From the NCBI GenBank assembly GCA_037892935.1, contig JAYXKI010000001.1:1860001-1924000 (forward strand): 64,000 nucleotides of DNA, read 5' to 3'. This document shows positions 59,026 to 64,000 of the stretch, in pieces. The position numbers and the translations under genes were made by a program. The notes below the pieces were generated by a model. That model saw nothing but the letters and a program-made list of their open reading frames with translations. It had not been told where the DNA came from and did no database searches. Positions within the stretch are counted from its first letter, which is position 1. Each line of letters starts with the position of its first letter. Source of the stretch: Phlebopus portentosus. Its lineage: Eukaryota; Basidiomycota; Agaricomycetes; Boletales; Boletinellaceae.

Positions 59026-61391
59026 TTCGGAAGTGGTCCTCGCGCGATCGTTCGAATTCCGGTGGCCACTTTGCTTTGCTTTCTGCGATCGTTCGGGTCC
59101 GTTAAGGTGATATGTTGGTCACCTGACGTGTAATCCTTTGTTTCGCACTCCGTAATAGCGAAAAACGGTCTTCCCAGCAACGCCTGGAAGGGAGCGTTCG
59201 GAACGACTTGCACTTGGAGCGAAACGTCAATCCCGGCTATCGTGAACTTCGCGTTAGAAATCATGCCAATGGTAGATGACCTAGCTGCGTCTGCTGTCTC
59301 GAGGATCATTCCTTTGTCAGGGGATAGGGGTATCTGAAGCTTCTCCCATACGTCTTCGCGGAGTAGACACACTACGGCTCCCTGGTCAAGCACGCATTCG
59401 ACTTCCAGGGTATCTTCAATCAACGCGCTAACGGTCCTGAGAGGCATGGATGCCTCTGCAGCGACGCCTTGTCCACTGAGCGCCAGTATTTCTTCCGTCG
59501 AAAGCGTTTCGCCTGTTTCGACTTGTTCCGACGCGAAACGCCCAACTTGTAACGTAAGTGAATCATTTACGACCTCACCGTATTTGACTTCAGCCGCGTT
59601 GTATCTCTTCGCCGTCGTCAGCTCCTTCATCTGTTTCCTAACGTCCGGGGCGATTGAGAGGAGTTCACGTTGGCTGATGGTGATAGGGGTATCGAGGGTA
59701 CGAGTCAGAACGTTGGAGACTGCGCTCGAGTCTTCTATTGGTACGACGTATTTATACTGGGGTTGTGATTTCCTGGTAATGTCGTCCTGCTGCAGTGACT
59801 GGAGTGACCTTGTCGAGGGCCGCGCGCCACTTGGTGGCGCGGGCTGCAGTTTCGCCTGCGCCTTCTTATGAGGCTGAACTCTAGGAATCTCTACGCCATC
59901 GGGCTTCGTTCTTCGTCCACCAGCTGCCTTCTTCTTTGCCTCGTTAATCAAAATCTCCAAACGTTCGATGTCGTAGTTTTCCTGCTCGTCCTGATCTTCT
60001 TCGTCGTGACTATATGCGTACGCTGGACCAGCTTGATGGCTATATGCGGGCGTGACCGACTCGACCATCCCTACTGTGTGTGTCGCCGGGGCTTTAGCAT
60101 GAAAGCTATTGATTCGTTCTTTGAGATTGTTCCCCGGTAGCGACCTCGTAATGAGACCGCCGTTCGGCAACACAATCCTTCCATCTGGGCTCCTAACGCA
60201 CTTTCCAGCTTGGATGTACTCGAGAACCTTCGTACACGATCGAATATAGTGTCCTGCTTCGCCGCAGAAGTTGCAAACTGGGTTTCGCGGAGTTTCGCTG
60301 CGTTCCGCCCCTGGTCGATGCGGAACGTTCCCTTTGCTCAGGGCGTCGAGCGTAACCTGAAAACTCTTCAATGTATCCATTACCTTGGCCAAATCCACTT
60401 CTTCCTTCTTTACGATACTTGTCGAAGCTTCCCCGGTAGCTGGGGGTGGAAAGTTACTGCCGAAACTGCCCACAATCTTTCCTCCCAGCACAAAATTCGA
60501 ATGTTCGAGCACGTCCTTAATCTTGTAAGGCGTAGACGAATCGTGGTCCGGTAGCTTGATCTCGATACGACGAATGAGCGCCTCTCTAAGGTCTCCTGTA
60601 ATTCCCATCAGGAACATCTCGTCAGCTTGGGACTCCAAGATCTTTCCGTTCGTTATAAGATACTTAGAGCGCCTGACGAATTCTCGATGATATTCGCCTA
60701 GGTCTTCTCGGTTCTTGATCCCTTTCTTTGCCCGTTCTACGACCAAATGCTCCAGTTCTCCCTTGGAGTAGCGTTTCCCTGCCGTGAGACTCGGGTATAG
60801 AGCTATAATCTCTCTCTTCACCGTCTCCACATCAGGGTTCGGGTCGTTAATCTCGTCGGTAGTCTCCCAAAGTTCCGCGACGTCGGTCTTCGCATAGTAC
60901 AAGAACTTTTGGACGTGATCTCTATCGTTCCACGCAGCCTGTCTTGCGATTTCTGCAACGTCTTCGAAGAACCTAGGGAGTTCCTTTGGTTCTGAGCCGT
61001 CAAACGTTGGGGCACGTTTGTCCCCACGCGAGGGCGGTTGGTACGCCATTGCGGTTTGTCGATTTGTAAGTTGTTGTAATACGTTAGCGTTAGCAGACAG
61101 ACGAGCTATTATCGCTGCGTTGCTGGCTAAGATCTGTTGAGTTCCGGTAGGTAGTTGGTAATTGGTAGGCGGGCTAGCTGGTCTGTTCGGTGAGCCTGGG
61201 GTGGAAGCTGGCACGGATGAGAGGTTGGGGAGTTCTGAATCGGCGATGGTAGATGGGGAATGATCTAGGGAATCGGTGTTGGAAGGAATGGCGCTAACGG
61301 ATTGTTGCAAGGGTGTTTCGCTGTGTTCCGCGTTTTCTGCAGCGGAACGTATGTTGCGATTGACAATCCTAGGCCTTCGAGTCGGCGGCAA
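58998..61391 (-). CDS. Element C gag with zinc knuckle and retropepsin-like domain
   Basis: A 797-codon frame, and the open frame continues to about 61,498 without an ATG. It contains a retrotransposon gag domain (FDGSEPKELPRFFEDVAEIA), a CCHC knuckle (CNFCGEAGHYIRSC), Lys/Pro-rich linker, and a protease-like fold with VLDQGAVVCLLREDVW and QALLGRPFF. The active-site triplet is D-Q-G instead of D-S/T-G, a variant I associate with agaricomycete elements of this type. The frame ends GFPQASRN in TGA, directly after the frameshift heptamer. The codon shown first is TTG, so the real start codon is not settled. The frame itself is uninterrupted. Confidence 0.83.
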   Translation of the reverse strand: MPPTRRPRIVNRNIRSAAENAEHSETPLQQSVSAIPSNTDSLDHSPSTIADSELPNLSSVPASTPGSPNRPASPPTNYQLPTGTQQILASNAAIIARLSANANVLQQLTNRQTAMAYQPPSRGDKRAPTFDGSEPKELPRFFEDVAEIARQAAWNDRDHVQKFLYYAKTDVAELWETTDEINDPNPDVETVKREIIALYPSLTAGKRYSKGELEHLVVERAKKGIKNREDLGEYHREFVRRSKYLITNGKILESQADEMFLMGITGDLREALIRRIEIKLPDHDSSTPYKIKDVLEHSNFVLGGKIVGSFGSNFPPPATGEASTSIVKKEEVDLAKVMDTLKSFQVTLDALSKGNVPHRPGAERSETPRNPVCNFCGEAGHYIRSCTKVLEYIQAGKCVRSPDGRIVLPNGGLITRSLPGNNLKERINSFHAKAPATHTVGMVESVTPAYSHQAGPAYAYSHDEEDQDEQENYDIERLEILINEAKKKAAGGRRTKPDGVEIPRVQPHKKAQAKLQPAPPSGARPSTRSLQSLQQDDITRKSQPQYKYVVPIEDSSAVSNVLTRTLDTPITISQRELLSIAPDVRKQMKELTTAKRYNAAEVKYGEVVNDSLTLQVGRFASEQVETGETLSTEEILALSGQGVAAEASMPLRTVSALIEDTLEVECVLDQGAVVCLLREDVWEKLQIPLSPDKGMILETADAARSSTIGMISNAKFTIAGIDVSLQVQVVPNAPFQALLGRPFFAITECETKDYTSGDQHITLTDPNDRRKQSKVATGIRTIARGPLPKGFPQASRN
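59019..59025 (-). other. Predicted -1 ribosomal frameshift site (gag-pol) of element C
   Basis: On the minus strand the gag codons AAG GGT TTT CCA contain G GGT TTT. A -1 slip gives GAA GGG TTT TCC ACA and leads straight into pol (EGFSTSVEELIERN). The gag stop is 18 nt downstream of the heptamer. Confidence 0.68.
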
Positions 61392-61484
61392 AACCTGATG
61401 TTCTACAGGGACTCGAGCGGATTGGCTACGTGTAACTCGTCTGCTAGACGAATTTGGCGGGGTATTCGTAATGGTTGGACAGTG

Positions 61485-61508
61485 AAATCCCCCTCGCCGT
61501 GGGCTCCA
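61485..61508 (-). other. Primer-binding site of element C
   Basis: Two bases inside the 5' LTR, the minus strand reads TGGAGCCCACGGCGAGGGGG. It begins with TGG, the complement of the tRNA 3' CCA end. About the first 14 bases fit the acceptor arm of a tRNA with U at position 73, such as tRNA-Cys. The tRNA identity is inference. Confidence 0.65.
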
Positions 61509-61510
61509 CT

Positions 61511-63138
61511 TGATACTCCTGTGGACGTTCTGATGCCGGACAGGGAGTGTATAGTTCGAGGGGCTGCCCTAGAATACCTTCAAACAGTCAGCAGAGAATT
61601 ACACCCGTGCTAAGGGCACGAAGGAGTGGAGGGAAAAAGGGATAGACAATGAAAGGGTTTGGTGAGAACCGGGGATATGAGGGAAGCGCTCGAGGAGGAA
61701 TTCCGAGAGTGAACTTCTTCCGAGATCGACGGTGGCGGTGCGAAGGCTAAATTGACTCTCCGGCTCAGCTGCGAGCTCTGGACTAAAGCCGACTAACCCA
61801 AGGCACAAGAACTAAATTAACTAAGCTACGCTAGTCGAACCACCAACCCGAACGTGACTAATCGACTGTGCTAACACACTGGTAAGCGACTGTAGCCGAT
61901 CTCACTCGTAGTCTAAAGTGTCGGAACGCGGCGTAACGATTCGAAACGCAATTCGATGGACGAAGGACAATTGCTGAGTGTGTCGAAATGTGATGCGAGG
62001 GATGGAGGTGCGAAACGATGACGGAAGGGGACTGAGAGAATTGAAGGATATGTGTGGGACGATGGAACCGACCGTTTCCGATCGAAACGATGCGGAATAG
62101 CACCGGGCTGGTCTTGAGGAAGCGGAGAGTGGAAAGTCAAGAGGAAAGGGGTGATATGGTGTCCTTTCCCGACGACAATGGAAAGGAGAAGGTGTTGCGA
62201 GACCAAATGTGAGCGGCACGCGGAGTAACTGAGTTACGAGCGAAACCGGGCGAAACGGTTCGGAACACGTAAGGAGGTTTCGGTTCGGGTGAGAGAAATA
62301 AGAGGAGCCTTTGTACGATCACAGCGAACTATACGAACGTACGAACGGCTCTGCTGCGAAGAGAGATCACCGATCGACTGTACAGAACATGAAATATCGT
62401 ATATTAGACTATAGAGACGAGAGAGTCCACTACGAACAAGTAGACTAGAGGTCGAGAGGCTTTGAGACGATGTCAGAACTGTAAGCTAAGCTCCCACTCA
62501 GCTCCGACTAAGCTGTCCTTCTACTACGAGAGTCGTGCTATATTTATACTAATCGTCCAAGACTGAGCCTCCCAGCGGTCAGAGAACCTACGTCATAAAG
62601 AAAAGGGAACGCATATCGCTATCTACAAAGGAGAGGAGCGCATAGGAATGGTTTAAGGGACACATAGGTCAAAAGAAACAATACTAAGCATGTCTGGAAC
62701 GAGAGCATAATGAATTAAAGGGGATGCATATAGAAAGGTCAGAATATGTGCGGAACCTTCGGAACCGGGTCTCTTTGAGCGGAACGAAGCAGAACTCGGG
62801 GAAACGACTCGGAAGGGCTCTGGCTAGCCTGACAAAGTAAGTCTGCGATGTTTAACAAAGGAGAGGGACTGAGGACGAGGTTGCAGGGTCAAATCTCTTT
62901 GTCTGGAATGCGGATCCGAGGTCCGGAGACTTGTGATCGACGCGTGCAAACTCGATGCCGTGATTCTCCCGTCTTGATGGCCGATCAAAGAACGGTGCAC
63001 GTGCCATCTGGACTATGGCGTTCTTGCTAAGTCTACTCGTTCGAGCGAAACCAGTCGAAACCGAGCGAAACCAGTCGGAACACCGCGGAACTGGTCGTAA
63101 CGACTCCGTACGTTCCCAAGCTTCAGACTTACTCTTCA
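61511..63138 (-). repeat. 5' LTR of element C
   Basis: 1,628 bp. It matches the other LTR except for scattered transitions and a 20-bp tandem duplication (the phrase gagcgaaaccagtcg is doubled near 63,044-63,078). Confidence 0.92.
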
Positions 63139-63464
63139 ACGAGCGGAGCTGGCTCTCGTGGTTTGGTGAAAGACAACGAGGGTGCTATGGGTGGAGCTGA
63201 TGTCTGACCTGTCGATGTTGATGGCCCTGGTAATGAAGCCGTTGATCGTGTGGGGGTAGGGGGTGTGGGATCGTCTACGTCACCCTCTTGTTTCGCTCTC
63301 CAATATTGGAACTTGTCCTCTCTGGTAGAGTACCACTTCTTCGCAGCCTTGTCCCACCAAGCAATGAAGGTTTGATCACCCGACTTGACGATATACTGTC
63401 CTCGCGACGCGCTCCATCTAGTGTTTGTCGGGAGAGCCGCCCGCTGATCATCAGTTAGATCCAC
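63139..63464 (-). pseudogene. Element A gag, N-terminal part
   Basis: The frame reads [20 protein letters not shown] and [20 protein letters not shown] up to KPREPAPLV, where C is inserted. It matches the start of element B gag residue by residue with few changes, and likewise opens with GTG and not ATG. Confidence 0.87.
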
Positions 63465-63861
63465 CTTGATAGGCCGGAGGTGGAATGGGGATCAGGATGG
63501 TGTTCGGACGGGACCGACTTCGGATGACTGGCTCGTCTTTGAAATTGATGACTAGTTGGAAGGCACCGAGGTAGATGATGAATGAGATGCTCGATGATGA
63601 TTGGACTCTATGAGTCACCTAAGAGAACATCTGATGCAAGTTCCACAGAAGAGTGATTCGGAGCACCACGATTGGAGGGTTGATTGATTGTTTTGGGAAC
63701 TATCAGAACACGTCAAAGTCAGTTGGACCTTGACGGGCAAGATAGGGGTTGCTCGGATAAATCCGGGATGGGCGCAGTCGTTGACTGTCGATGTGTCTCC
63801 TGCGTGGAGTAGCGACGAACGAGTGGTTAACCCATGGGTTCGAGAGTAGGTCTTTCTATTA

Positions 63862-64000
63862 TGTTAGGTGGCGAGACTAACGGGCGTCGATCTCGAGGCG
63901 GCCAACACAACAACAAACAACTGGCTAATGCGAGTTGCCAGGCTATACGCACACTATGTCGCAGTGAAGGTAAGTAGAATTCAACAAACTAATAATACAA
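63862..64000 (-). repeat. 5' LTR of element A (partial, cut by the window edge)
   Basis: Begins tgttaggtggcgagac in the plus reading and follows the LTR sequence of element B to the last base of the window. Its outer boundary and target duplication cannot be seen. Confidence 0.88.

Larger units (their letters stand above)
51672..63138 (-). mobile_element. Element C: large Ty3/gypsy element with an opposite-strand accessory gene
   Basis: 11,467 bp inserted in the gag of element A with a 4-bp duplication (ACGA, 51,668-51,671 and 63,139-63,142). LTRs of 1,608 and 1,628 bp begin TGATACT and end CTTCA in the plus-strand reading. The minus orientation of the coding part is fixed by the ORFs and by a TGG-type primer-binding site next to the right LTR. 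The order on the minus strand is: 5' LTR, gag with protease, pol, then an ORF on the other strand, then 3' LTR. By eye the LTRs differ at about 14 positions, all transitions, plus one 20-bp duplication. Confidence 0.92.
38268..64000 (-). mobile_element. Element A: Ty3/gypsy chromovirus, split by three nested insertions
   Basis: Minus-strand element whose 3' LTR is at 38,268-38,685 and whose 5' LTR starts at 63,862 and runs off the window. Its own internal sequence lies in pieces: 38,686-39,396, 41,250-42,030, 48,111-51,671 and 63,139-63,861. Joined in frame, these give gag, protease, reverse transcriptase, RNase H, integrase and a chromodomain. The breaks are filled by elements D, B and C, each with its own short target duplication. 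It shares its LTR and proteins with element B. It is dead: several CGA-to-TGA stops and a damaged reverse-transcriptase active site. Confidence 0.9.

Noticed and set aside
1..64000. CRISPR arrays, operons or bacterial-type systems
   Set aside because: The sequence is eukaryotic with spliceosomal introns throughout. The only short regular repeats are the 63-bp tandem pair and trinucleotide tracts.

Overview
The window looks like nuclear DNA of an agaricomycete-type basidiomycete. Genes are dense, closely spaced and on both strands. They are cut by many introns of about 45-75 bp with GT...AG ends, they encode ordinary fungal housekeeping proteins, and the right third is a nested pile of Ty3/gypsy LTR retrotransposons. 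No rRNA, tRNA or CRISPR array was seen. All intron positions were worked out by eye from reading-frame continuity and family conservation.

Region 1-12,580 holds: SPB1 (partial, minus) head to head with ELP4; a large single-pass membrane protein of unknown function (minus); an NGL2-like RNA exonuclease (plus); and a DH-domain RhoGEF with PH-like parts (minus). Region 12,581-16,395 is a decayed interval: an AT-rich stretch with a small fold-back element, then a truncated ROM2-like Rho1-GEF pseudogene that has lost its DH, PH and CNH domains and carries five in-frame nonsense codons. Region 16,396-36,214 returns to housekeeping genes: an M16 zinc protease (SDD3-like), a NUFIP1/Rsa1-like snoRNP factor with a Harbinger-type MITE at its 5' end, ribosomal protein uL13, a RasGEF with a built-in Ras-like GTPase domain, a SurE-like phosphatase, a GPI-anchored GH16 glucanase, ribosomal protein eS24, a DUF4870/UPF0132-like membrane protein, and the tail of a LINE-like reverse transcriptase.

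From 38,268 to the right edge the DNA is one chromovirus (element A, minus strand, 5' LTR running off the edge) broken open by three later insertions: a probable solo LTR (D, 39,397-41,249), a same-family element (B, plus strand, 42,031-48,110) and a different gypsy element (C, minus strand, 51,672-63,138). Target-site duplications and rejoined reading frames fix the order of events.

Two things deserve most attention. First, element C carries, between pol and its 3' LTR, an intron-containing ORF on the opposite strand. This ORF encodes a protein with Zn2Cys6-type cysteine spacing, a polyglutamine tract and an acidic run, so it is a possible retrotransposon-borne DNA-binding protein. Second, gag and pol in both retrotransposon families overlap in the -1 frame at an in-phase GGGTTTT heptamer, a classical -1 frameshift site. 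The repeats and the ROM2 fragment also share one mutation pattern, mainly CpG transitions (CGA to TGA, CAA to TAA), as expected from RIP-like mutation or deamination of methylated cytosine.
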